Assembly (NCBI GenBank): GCA_002803225.1
Contig: NXFV01001467.1
Location: forward strand, 1 to 24,375
From: Gamarada debralockiae
Lineage: Eukaryota; Ascomycota; Leotiomycetes; Helotiales; Hyphodiscaceae
Length of the DNA: 24,375 nucleotides
Direction: 5' to 3'
Below, one piece after another: positions 8,502 through 17,852 of this stretch. The translations under genes were made by a program, and so were the position numbers. The notes beneath the pieces are model-generated. The model had not been told where the DNA came from, did not search any database, and saw only the letters and a list, made by a program, of their open reading frames with translations. How positions within the stretch are numbered: position 1 is the first letter of the stretch; every line of letters begins with the position of its first letter.

Positions 8502-9661
8502 TCAAATCCCCGGCGTCCTTCCACCTCCCATTTCTACCGGCCCGGGCTGCGACGCGTACATTTCAGAGGCCGAAAACCCATCCATCTCTGGCCGTATAAC
8601 TGCTTGCTGAGTCATCGGCCCTTTATAATCCTGACGTTGTAGCGGAACTGCGCTTCCCATCGCCAAAGCTGCGGATAACTCCTCTGCCTGGCGCTTCCGC
8701 TTCTTGTATTTCCGCAACATCCAGAGTCCTCCACCTATACACGCAAAGACAACAACACCTAATACAACGCCTAGTCCAATAAAAGCCCCAGTCTTGCTAT
8801 CCCCGGATGCAGCAGCGGTAGAGGTTTGAGCGGACGGAGTCGTAGTAGCCGACCCCGTTGCAGATGAAGAAGATGAAGTGGTCGCAACTGAGCCTGGGAT
8901 CAACTTTGTTACGCCTGCTGGTGCCATAACAACTAAATGACTGCCTGTTGCGTTCGTACAGAGATCTGCGCCATTTGTACCGCACCACCAACTCTGAGGC
9001 CCTTCTGTTGAACCGCCATTATATGGACAGGGATAAACTTCGGGGCGTCAGTAAGAACTCATCCAAGAGAAAGCCGAAGCGTGAGATATTCGACGCTTCC
9101 ATGAGAAAGTAGTGGTTCAAGTTCGACTTACAATTGGCCCACTCGCTCAAAACTAGAAACAGCCAAGTTAGACATTATCCTCGACTTATGTGTAAGGAGA
9201 GATTTCTTACTGTCATCACAATATGTCAGGCAGGTCCCACCCCACTCATTAATACAAGCTCCACGATAAACTAAGCCACCGGCACCATAACACATCCCAA
9301 TCTCAGTGCAAGCGTCCCCGGCATGACCTATAATATCGGAAAGTAGGTCAGAAATGCTCAGAAATGCTCACTCAACTTATTCGCGGAGTGGGAAGTCGTT
9401 GAATAGCTTGTCTCTTGCTCGCTTGAGCGATTTCAGACGAAGAATTAGATGGAATGGAAATGGGAGCAAGATCGGAGCAGCGGGGGAAAAGCAAGGAAAT
9501 CGAAGAACCCTACAGCAATTTCCTTCAGTGGCAGTCGAATTGGGACATGGCATGAAACCATCGGCAATACTTCCGTCCTTCCATATACAGGTCTGGGCAA
9601 TTGATTGTGTGAAAATGACATCGAACAACAGAACTTGTACAAGGAGGAATTTTTGAAACAT
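8502..9661 (-). CDS. Cys-rich secreted-ectodomain single-pass membrane protein
   Basis: Four exons, 9661-9514, 9327-9211, 9152-9132 and 9037-8502, encode 273 residues. A signal peptide covers 1-23 (ends QSIAQ). The ectodomain is Cys-rich: TCIWKDGSIADGF and MPCPNST, then NCCHAGDACTEIGMCYG, then GACINEWGGTCLTYCDD and FYPCPYNGG, ending QSWWCGTNGADLC. A Ser/Thr-rich stalk (about 147-174) leads to one membrane helix (about 180-203) and a basic stop-transfer segment RKYKKRKRQ. The tail is about 60 residues. This layout is common among uncharacterised ascomycete surface proteins, whose CC-x-AGD-x-C...CY core I recognise but cannot name functionally; a sensor or adhesion role is inference. The first intron is unusually long (186 nt). 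The start at 9661 is chosen because it gives a clean signal peptide; an upstream in-frame ATG at 9763 would bury it. Confidence 0.85.
9351..9370. repeat. Tandem 10-bp duplication inside an intron
   Basis: GAAATGCTCA occurs twice without a gap, inside the long first intron of the membrane-protein gene and close to its acceptor end. A simple replication-slippage duplication is likely. Confidence 0.85.
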
Positions 9662-9761
9662 GGCGGAGGCTGTATATATTCCTCTAACGACAGACTGTGA
9701 AATGATCGAGAGGCATGAGCAGACAGCGCGGTCGCACAAACTCAAATTTTGAAAAGGTTCC

Positions 9762-9780
9762 AAAAAAAAAAAAAAAAAAA
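9762..9780. repeat. Poly(A) tract, 19 nt
   Basis: A run of 19 A on the plus strand lies about 100 nt upstream of the chosen start of the membrane-protein gene. On that gene's strand it is poly(T), a common promoter element in fungi. Confidence 0.8.
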
Positions 9781-10575
9781 TTTAGGAAGTTGCGGGGGAC
9801 TGATTGTTGTAACTTTAGGCATACACTTGCGAGTGTGGTTATCACCCGGGGTGTTTATCTTTCTTAAACCCCAACAACGGTCCCCGGCTACTCGAACATG
9901 CTTGAGACACTTCTTCAGGCGCTGATCGGCATGGTCTTTTCGTATCGTGGAACCAATCATCGTGATCTCGCCTCATGTGCCGCTTGACTGCGGCCACTAC
10001 TTATGCAAGGACACAGGGCGCAGATTATTGTGAAGCGCGCAAGATACAAGGTGGGCGAACCAATGATAAGCACTTCTTCTGGCACAAAACCCTGTTCCAA
10101 CTTCCGCTCTGTCGGAGGATATTGAAGGCAAAGCTGCTACGCCTCGAGGAAGATGAGATCGCTGACTTGCCGAAGTCAATGGGAGCGGGCTTATTTTAGC
10201 ATCGCATCCCTCGCTTGCAGTTTGAAAAGTTTCCTGCGAATCAGACCCTCTACTTTGGAACCTGCTGAGTACGATGCAGCTATCCGAACGTCTTCAATGA
10301 GCATGTAATCTTCGACTCTTCAACATCCTGACCGAGCTAACCCGCATTTCGCATCTCATATTCTCGAGCTTTCATTGGCGGCGCGGGATCGCATCGCCTC
10401 CACAGTTGCCGAGGCATGTCACGTCGACGATCGTGAGAGCTCCTTTCATCGATAAACACCTCCAAACCGACTTCCTTCGAGCGAATCCGATGGGATTTCA
10501 ACTTCAATGCTTTGCATAATATAACAACCGTCAATTTAACTTTACAACCCTCACAAAATATTAAGTCCCGCAGCG
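9781..10575. other. Divergent intergenic region
   Basis: It lies between two genes transcribed away from each other (membrane protein, minus; acyl-CoA dehydrogenase, plus), so it probably holds both promoters. A minus-strand frame at 10337-10795 overlaps the dehydrogenase first exon and has no recognisable motif; I treat it as a shadow. Confidence 0.5.
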
Positions 10576-12166
10576 ATGTCGAAAAACTCCCCAACTTCCC
10601 CCTCATCAATCTCGTACAAGACCTTCGGCTGCCCCACACCATATGCCGAGCCCCTCTGGTACTCCAGAAACGTGACACCACATTACACCGATTCACATCG
10701 AAAGTTGAGAGCAGCTGTCCGGAAATACATCGATGAGGAGATCCTGCCAAACGCCTTTGAATGGGAGTCAGCTGGAATTGTCCCAGACTCAGCACGTGGC
10801 CTCATTGCTCTATTCGAGATACACACTAACGAGCTATACTAGGCCTTTAAAAGACATGCTGAGCTTGGATACCTGGCCCTCAGCACTGGTCTCTCCAATG
10901 TTACACTTCCTGGGAATATCCCATACGAAGAATGGGACTCTTGGCATACATTGATCCTTACAGATGAATTGTCACGTGTTGTACGACTTGCTGTACCTCA
11001 AATTGAGACCCCACTAACGCAGATAGGGATACTCCGGTGTTCTATGGGGACTCGGTGGTGGGAATGACATTGGAGTGCCACCGATCGTCAATTTCGGAAC
11101 CCAGGCACAGAAAGAAAAGTTCCTTCCTGGCGTAGCGAATGGGACGATTCGTTTCTGCCTTGGAATCACTGAGCCAGATGGTCTGTGTCTCGCCTTTCCT
11201 TGTCAACTTCAGTCTGCTAACTCTGAACAGCGGGATCCGATGTAGCCAACATCAAAACGACTGCCGAAAAGAAAGATGATCATTACGTGGTCAATGGCTC
11301 GAAGAAATGGATCACAAACGCAATCTGGGCAGACTACGTGACGGCAGCGGTCCGAACAGGCGGTTCCGGTGCAGCAGGCATTTCCCTTCTCATCATTCCT
11401 CTGAAGGCTCCCGGCGTGACAAGACGCCAAATGCACAACTCAGGCGTCGGCGCCTCAGGAAGTACATTCATCACCTTCGAAGACGTCATCGTTCCTCTCG
11501 AGAACCTGCTACACAAGGAGAATCGAGGATTCGAAGTCATTATGTCAAACTTCAATGCCGAGAGGAAGAGCATCGCTACGGCGGCAATTCGTTTGAGCCG
11601 AGTGTGTGCGGAAGATGCTTGGAGACATGCTTGCACGAGGGAGACCTTTGGACACAAGTTGATTGAGAATCCGGTGATTCGAGCCAAGTTTGTGAGGATG
11701 GGGAAGATGATTGAGCCTGCGCAGGCGTTTTTGGAGCAGCTGACTTGGCTGATTGAGCTTAATCGGAAAGCTGGAGGAAATGATAACAACGGAGTGAGGA
11801 TCGGTGGCATGACGGCCATGTTGAAAGTTGTGAGCACTAGATGTCTCGAGAAGTGTGTGAGAGAGGCGCAACAGGTGATGGGAGGCTTGGGGTATGCTCG
11901 AGGTGGAAAAGGAGGAAGGTGTGTATTCTGTTTACTCGAGTGCAAGAAGGGCTTGCTGACTGATCATAGGATCGAAGCCATCTCCAGAGACGTCAGAGTG
12001 ATGGCTGTTGGTAAGTTTGTCCCTCCACGTGCCGCTTGAAATTTCCTGTAGGAAACAGCTACTGATTGCCACAGGAGGCGGAAGTGAAGAAATCATGAGC
12101 GAACTCGCCATCAGAGAGGAAACGAAAGATTTGATGAAGTATACAAAAGCCTCAAGCAAGCTGTAA
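10576..12166 (+). CDS. Acyl-CoA dehydrogenase family protein, peroxisomal (SKL)
   Basis: Six exons (10576-10791, 10843-10980, 11027-11180, 11231-11918, 11970-12010, 12075-12166) encode 442 residues. The enzyme uses FAD to make the alpha-beta double bond in acyl-CoA. Seen in order: a helical N-terminal domain with PYEEWDSWHTLILTDELSR; a middle beta domain with FCLGITEPDAGSDVANIKT, VNGSKKWITNA and MHNSGVGASGSTFITFEDV; then a C-terminal helical domain with ETFGHKLIENPVIR, QQVMGGLGYARGG and AVGGGSEEIM. The Glu of the medium-chain YEG motif is absent (GGGSEE). Glu280 in NAERKS instead sits where isovaleryl-CoA dehydrogenase has its catalytic base. The last residues, SKL, are a canonical PTS1, so peroxisomal location is inferred. 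Intron 1 (10792-10842) only keeps frame as a GC-AG intron; the others are GT-AG. The substrate is not determinable. Confidence 0.92.
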
Positions 12167-12460
12167 AATATCTAGTGAGTATTGAAACGTTTCAAGCAAT
12201 CTGGTCAACATGTGCCACTCTTTGCGGTCTCCGGTGACTGTGTTTACTCATCATAATGGGTGGGTTTTGGATACTTCAATCGCTCTCTCCCCCTCATGGA
12301 GATCAAAACTTGGTAAGAATAAGCTTCCTCTTAGATACACTATATTATGAAGCAGATTCTCGAAAATCAAAGTTGGCAAACCAATTTGCAGTACGAGACT
12401 ACACGCCCACGATGACGCTATTCCCTCCACGCACGGCCCTAGAAATTTGCCTGTATACTA
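12167..12460. other. Dehydrogenase 3' flank
   Basis: Probable 3' UTR and spacer, with no gene. It ends at the palindromic element. Confidence 0.5.
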
Positions 12461-12542
12461 CTCTCCCCCCCCCTAAATGAATGTTAAATTTTTGGCGGGT
12501 GGCACAGCCAAAAATTTAACCTTCATTCCGGGGGGGGGAGAG
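12461..12542. mobile_element. 82-bp palindromic MITE-like element
   Basis: Two 36-bp arms (12461-12496 and 12507-12542) are inverted copies with three mismatches, separated by a 10-nt loop. The ends are CTCTCC plus a C run (CTCTCCCCCCCCC), and the element is flanked by TA on both sides (12459-12460 and 12543-12544), which could be a target duplication of Tc1/mariner type. The inner arm GTTAAATTTTTGGC is perfectly conserved. It codes for nothing. A single copy cannot prove mobility; a strong transcribed hairpin is the alternative. Confidence 0.65.
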
Positions 12543-12544
12543 TA

Positions 12545-13082
12545 CAGAAGAGTTATCACTGATCCTTGGAATAAGAAACTCGAAGCCAAGAAAATGAGGT
12601 CGTAAATTAAGGTTTTCCTGATACAGGAATCCGCTTCTCGCACTAGCTCGGGTTCGTCTGATCGTCTGTATCAAGCCATGTCATTTCGGCTCTATCCGTC
12701 TCTATTCGAACAGGGGCCAGCCATGGTCGTCGATAAATGGCCTCCCTTATCAGGCAAGTGCGTATAATTTCAGAGCGTTTTGACGAAGCTCTCTCGAACT
12801 TACCGAGCTCACAAAATCCATACTTGGACAAGATCGGGCAATGGCACTGAACAGTGTAGAGATGCGAGTGACGCCTGTCTGAAGACCTCACGCCTTAGTT
12901 GGCCATAATATAGATCATAAGTAACAAGAAACTGTGTCCCACTTTATGTAGGAGGCGAGTACGAAAGGTTAACCTTTGTCATGTTAATGCAAATTGCTTA
13001 ATATGGAATCTCTATAATGGCCTGAAAACTCTAGGAGAAAGGTTACCAGACTCAGAAAGGCCAGACATGTTGAAAAAAAACC
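12545..13082. other. Intergenic, no gene supported
   Basis: Short overlapping frames only (for example minus 12643-12891), without motifs. The end of this stretch runs into the promoter of the Cys-rich secreted protein. Confidence 0.5.
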
Positions 13083-13089
13083 TATAAAG
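13083..13089 (+). promoter_or_regulatory. TATA box of the Cys-rich secreted protein gene
   Basis: TATAAAG lies 106 nt before the ATG. It is followed by a CT-rich leader and a good start context (GCCAAG before ATG). This fits a strong inducible promoter typical of secreted-protein genes; transcription start not known. Confidence 0.55.
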
Positions 13090-13188
13090 TAGCTCACCTT
13101 TTCCTGTAGATTTAGAACATCACCAACTTGAATTCAATCCAATTCCACTCTTCTATCTCCTACTCTTTCATTAACAACCACCGCCAAG

Positions 13189-13656
13189 ATGCAATTCGCC
13201 CGCCTTCTCACCACTCTCCTGCCAGCCTTGGCTGCTACTGCTACGGCTGCTGCTACACCTAGGGCTGCCGTTGTCAGCTCTGAGCAGGAGTGTCCCAACG
13301 GCCTCAATCAATCCTGTGCCGCGAGCACTGACGGTGTACATCGATGCCTTGTCGTGTACGAAGGCCCCTCTCTATCCCTCTCTCCTCCTCTAGCGCTAAT
13401 TATTTTAACTAGGGGCGGTGCTAATGTTTGTGTCATCGATTGTGGATCTCAGACGGCCTGCAGAACGTCCTGCATCAATGCCGGCTTTATTAACGGCTTC
13501 TGTACTACTGGGTATGTCTTTCTAACTCCCCTCTTCTCTTTCGTTTCGCGTCCGTGTCGATCAAGACTGAGTTTGAGGACCGGCTGACTTTTGGGTTTGT
13601 CTCACAGTGACAACCCTTGCGTTTGCAGCAACAGCGACGCTGGCAGCAGCTCGTAG
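13189..13656 (+). CDS. Secreted Cys-rich protein, defensin-like (CS-alpha-beta) pattern
   Basis: Three exons (13189-13355, 13413-13511, 13608-13656) encode 104 residues. Both introns have GT-AG ends and CTAAT/CTGAC branch sites; the first is 57 nt and happens to lack a stop. A signal peptide covers about 1-21 (ends ATATAAA), perhaps followed by a short propeptide. Ten cysteines lie at 35, 43, 53, 62, 66, 72, 76, 86, 93 and 95. The last five, with Cys62 or Cys66, follow the CS-alpha-beta spacing: C-x3-C (72-76), x9 to the Cys of a G-x-C (84-86), x6, then C-x-C (93-95). Fungal defensins such as plectasin have nearly the same spacing. The extra N-terminal cysteines are unlike classical defensins, so a different small secreted effector fold is possible. 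Antimicrobial activity is inference. Confidence 0.8.
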
Positions 13657-15898
13657 GAGCCAAGGCGTGTATGATAGAGCATAGAGCAGAGAAGATGAAG
13701 GGGTAGAGTTTAGAAATAGAAAGCAAATTGTACTGATTGAAGTTCTCTTTGTGCGTGATAATTATAACGTGGGCCAGATGTCAGGTGAGCTCGGTTGCGT
13801 AGTTCAGATAGTCAGTTAAACGGCGAGCCGGTCCTTGGAACTTACTTATGCATAGGCCCAAGTCGAAGCAGGGCTATAACAATGATAGTACTCACCGTAC
13901 CCTGATGGAGTCAACTGTAACTCGACTTGGCCGAGGCGGTGATACCGGAAGCTGCATCATAATCTTTCAGCTTGTCGCGACGAGTATGAGGCACAGCAAT
14001 TCAAGGATACTCTCGAGGCAGCAGGTGATTGGAATGACGATAATCACTCTATTTTTTTCGTCATGGCTTCTGATTATCAGTCAGCTCCTCATTTTCGAAG
14101 CTCCTTTACAATGGGGACACGACAATAGTTAATAGCTACACTGGTCCACAAGTGGCCTTTCCAAGCCCAGCCCAAGGGCAGAGAATGTGCGGCTGGTGGC
14201 CATTCATTCTCCGTTGTGTTGTCATTGAGGCACAAGAAGACGATGGATCAACTCAGAAGAGGTCCCGGATCCAAGTATCTTCCAATTCACTGAACCTGTA
14301 TGTTCAGTGCCCGACAGACCAGTTACAGTAGGATGCGGCAACTTCGAAACATGAGTGCACAACTGTGGCTGGAACAAGAGCGTGTGTGGTTGAGAAATCT
14401 CACCATTCAGAGCTTGCAGGTGCCAAAGCGATGACAAAGGGGCCGAGAAAGACGGAGATCGCTCAGCTATTCATGGCTCTGAACATATTGATGCTGGCTG
14501 AACTCAGTCAACAGATTTTGAGAAGGGCAGAAGGCGGGAAGTGGTTGTGTTGAATCCGCAGAGACGAATAGCGCTATCATCAAAGCGTCTTGACAATCTT
14601 CCCGAAGGGTTCCACAGTAGGCGCAAACAGGAATGATCTCCCACCTCGTGCTGCACAGAATGACAGCACAGACCAAAGAGACGCCAAGTCCCCCGCTTCA
14701 CCGACCACCATCACTCCTTTGCTATTTCTCGTTTCTTCAGCGTTGAGCTTTGAAAATGCTTACTTCTTCCAATCGAACTTCCATAGCCTGCCTCGCCATC
14801 AACCAACCTTCGAACATTTCACGCCGCCTCAACAAACATTCGCAATCAGCACCGCTTCCGCATCTCTTTAGCAGGGACTCAGACGCTATGAAATCTCTGC
14901 TTAAGAGTCCCTAAATTTGAGTGAATGTCTCTGGAATACTCTTACCCTCTTTCACGCTTTCCATAGAAAGTACTTGAGCGGCCCTTAGGTTATTGCTTTC
15001 CATCAACGACAACCCGTCAATCGAGGAGCATCATTCTGTGACAGCGGCGTACCGTGTAAAATGTCTGCGAGACTGGGGAGACTGTCACCTGAACGGCCAG
15101 TACAAGCCACATCCCTACGTGCGCAGCTACCCCCTAGCATACCCTGCCAACTCTCGACGTAGGAGGTTGTCAATCGTCGACAACGGCAGAGGAAGTGATA
15201 ACAACTAGGGCGCTACAACCATAAGTGGTCGACAACGACAGGAGCGAGAAATTGAACGACAACGGCAAGTTTAATGCCGGATGAAAACTGCAGATTATTA
15301 TCGGAGAACAACGTTGATCAAATCTCCCCTGTGACTGTGGTAGATTATGCCATTTTCTACGTTCTCTTTCCGCGTACCTTTCTATGCTTACCTAGAGACT
15401 GTTGAGGCATGCTTGAAGTCCAGGCGCAAATCGCGGACTGAACAAAAGCGAGGCTTCATTACCAATTGGAACCCAATTTCCCACCTACCCAAGATCGCAG
15501 GATAAAGTTGACGAAAAAATAATGGAATTTTGATGTTTATTACTGGATGAATTATATACTTCATGCCGTTTGAATTATTTTCTTTTCCCTGCTTTAATGA
15601 ATGAAGACACGGCTTATAGCTTATTATTCACTACAGGCCCAATGAATCTGCTCAGCGGTAGTGTCAAAAGAAGGCTGAACTTGTGGCTTCCAGCCTTCCA
15701 CTCCTTCAGCCATTCCTCGTCAACTCCACAACCCCATCCATGGACTCCTACACACCTCAAGACCCATCGAGGAACTCGTAGATGAGCCGCTAGCCCTCCA
15801 AATTAGTGACGACATCTCTTCCAAGGTTCCTCGACATTTTTTTCAACACGCGCAAAAGTTCGTCCATTCGACCTCCACCCCCAACGTAGCGCTTCATA
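13657..15898. other. Gene-poor 2.2-kb stretch
   Basis: Several frames of 60-95 codons exist on both strands (for example plus 13848-14132, plus 14590-14871 and minus 14467-14676). They overlap one another, lack recognisable motifs and are not joined by convincing splice sites. I support no gene here. Confidence 0.5.
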
Positions 15899-16422
15899 AT
15901 GGCGCCGCCCCCTACCAGATCACCAGATAGTGAATTCAATGCTGACGAGGTGTCGTTTGCCTACAAATATCTCCCAAATCTCGGAGCACCTCTCTCCCTT
16001 CAACCACTTCTCTGTCCGCATTAGAAACTATTACGAATGGTCTCTCCGCTAGTGACCCTTGACTCCCTTGTGGATCCAATCAGTCTTATAACTTCAGCCA
16101 TTGGTCTAAAGCGTCCCCACAGGTGCTTGCTCTGCTTGCAGGTATATAATATTTAAGGTTATCGATACCAACCGCGCTGGCGACATACATATCGGTATCT
16201 ACAACTGCCTTCATCTACTGTTGTTCTGTAATGTTCTCTCCAAAGTTTCCCACTTCTGCCGAAATCATTTCTTATGTCCCGTTGTTATCTCCGTGGCTGG
16301 TTCTTTCAATAACTGAAGAAGCACAGCTCACCATTTACGAGGAATCAGAGCTCACTCTCTCCAAGGCTTGCATATCCGTAAAGTCTCGTGGCGGAACGTC
16401 TACCCATGTCCACGGCCTTTGA
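15899..16422 (+). other. Possible 5' gene fragment
   Basis: An ATG at 15899 in good context, after a CT-rich leader, opens a 41-codon frame beginning MAPPPTRSPDSEFNADE. A later frame (16231-16422, ending SVKSRGGTSTHVHGL) lies on the same strand. I cannot join them with a confident intron and recognise no family. This could be the start of a gene truncated by the rearranged AT-rich block downstream, or chance. Confidence 0.2.
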
Positions 16423-16515
16423 ACCTACTTTCCAAACGGACGATTTCGAGTCACCAACCCCTTCGCCAATGAACTAAGAGCCTGGCTTGACACCACTGGA
16501 AATTCATGCGCTTCA

Positions 16516-16573
16516 TATGGGGCGCGTCATGGGACACCATGAGGCTCCAAGTGACCCTTGGAGCCGCCCCATA
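16516..16573. repeat. Nested palindromes forming a three-way junction
   Basis: An outer 8-bp stem (TATGGGGC at 16516-16523 with GCCCCATA at 16566-16573) encloses two perfect hairpins directly next to each other: TCATGG/CCATGA with a 4-nt loop (16527-16542) and GGCTCCAAG/CTTGGAGCC with a 5-nt loop (16543-16565). All 23 base pairs are perfect and only GCG (16524-16526) is unpaired at the junction. Function unknown. It could be a transposon-end structure or a structured RNA. Confidence 0.7.
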
Positions 16574-16612
16574 GTTCGTCCTGACCTGAGGCAGGGAAGA
16601 AGAGGTCAACCC

Positions 16613-16626
16613 GGCCCACGTGGGCC
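16613..16626. repeat. Perfect 14-bp palindrome at edge of AT-rich island
   Basis: GGCCCACGTGGGCC is its own reverse complement and contains the CACGTG core recognised by bHLH proteins. It lies at the left edge of the AT-rich island and is far more GC-rich than what follows. No gene start is close enough to call it an operator. Confidence 0.5.
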
Positions 16627-16639
16627 CCTAAACTGGTAG

Positions 16640-17340
16640 TGAACTGTCTTAGCGTCACATGTGAGCACACGTGAGCTATTATCACAAGAAGTCAATTGTA
16701 AACAAACATAACTATATGTGCTTTCACATGTAGAAAAACAAGTTATATAAGATCTTGCATGTAGTTCTATGCTCTCTATATTTATCTTACGTGATAGTTT
16801 TAATTATATAGAGTTGTCTTTTCTAGAATTTAACTTGAACTTAATTCTTGACTCTTGATTTCCTGACTTTCAAGAGCTGACTTATAGCTCAACTCTTAGA
16901 CTTTTATTTAGGTTATTTTTAATTTCGTTTATATATTAATTAGCAGCTAAGTCCTCCTAACACACGCTAGGCTTATGCTAAGCTAGGGAGTAAAACACAC
17001 TATTTAAAGTAAGCTACTTAGGGCTCTCCCATCTTACTATAAGCGATGTAATTTGAAATTCAAACTTAAAAGAAAAGAACGCAAAGTAAGAGAGAGAAAG
17101 AGAGCTTTGGAAATTAACCTTACAGTCAAGTTAAATTTAATCACGTGTTTATAATTTCTTTCTTTATTTTTAATATTATAAGTAATATAAAAAGATAAGT
17201 AAAAGAAAAGAAGAAATTCTCTTATAAGAACTTTAAAGAATTAAAAACTATATAGTTTTAATTTAAAAGGTTATATACAAGTTACAAGAGGTCACGTGTA
17301 GCCAGCTGTGACCTACCCACATATAATGTACCATAGAGTG
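16640..17340. other. AT-rich island, probably RIP-degraded repeat
   Basis: This 0.7-kb block is strikingly AT-rich (some 60-nt lines hold only about ten G or C) and full of TA and AA/TT steps, unlike the gene regions. No frame survives. In Pezizomycotina such islands usually are transposons mutated by RIP. I see no terminal repeats, so the element type and exact ends are unknown. Flanking sequence becomes normal near 16630 and 17345. Confidence 0.6.
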
Positions 17341-17342
17341 TA

Positions 17343-17852
17343 GTGAACTACATGGAATATAAGTTAAACCCATGGTTACTTGGGTCTAACTTCTCCTCGA
17401 CCCGGCCCACCACGCTGCAGTGCACCGCGCGTACCATGACGTGCCCTACCTTCATATTGAGCTCCCCAGTGCTTTCATGGCTCGTAGACTCCTGGGGTCT
17501 TATCCAGCTTAATGGAACAGGCTACTACGCATACATTTTACAGTACGAGGCCAACACTGGGTTACAGGTGGTATATGGATCAGGAGAATTAGGAGAATTC
17601 GAAGAAAATGCAGAAGTGTACGATGGGAGTTTTGAACTAAGGTTTTTGTTCTACGACTCTTCACCTTTTCTTTGTTCCCGGGCAAAGAGAATGAGGGACA
17701 GGTACACCGGTATTGGAAACGATTCTGTTCTCTCATTCCGTAGGAAAAAAACCCCCCCAGAAAGACAGGTAATTCACTTTTTTCCCCACCAAGATCCCAA
17801 TCGATATTCGACGAATTCCAACAAGTATAATTGGCAGAATCAACAAGCATAA
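17343..17852 (+). CDS. Unrecognised open frame of 169 codons (doubtful)
   Basis: An uninterrupted frame starts at the edge of the AT-rich island and ends exactly next to the stop of the convergent SDR gene. The middle (YEANTGLQVVYGSGELGEF onward) is acidic and reads like protein. No signal peptide, helix or domain is recognised, and an overlapping 113-codon frame exists on the other strand. It may be an orphan gene, a fragment of a longer gene, or chance. Confidence 0.22.
   Translation: MNYMEYKLNPWLLGSNFSSTRPTTLQCTARTMTCPTFILSSPVLSWLVDSWGLIQLNGTGYYAYILQYEANTGLQVVYGSGELGEFEENAEVYDGSFELRFLFYDSSPFLCSRAKRMRDRYTGIGNDSVLSFRRKKTPPERQVIHFFPHQDPNRYSTNSNKYNWQNQQA

Noticed and set aside
10337..10795. 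152-codon minus-strand frame
   Set aside because: It overlaps the first exon of the acyl-CoA dehydrogenase and has no recognisable domain, so it is a shadow frame.
11334..11945. 203-codon minus-strand frame
   Set aside because: It lies antisense to the well-supported dehydrogenase exon 4 and reflects its codon bias.
16608..17409. ACCCGGCCCAC and TAGTGAACT occur on both sides of the AT-rich island
   Set aside because: They have the same orientation but opposite order, which fits neither long terminal repeats nor terminal inverted repeats. Short coincidental matches are likely.
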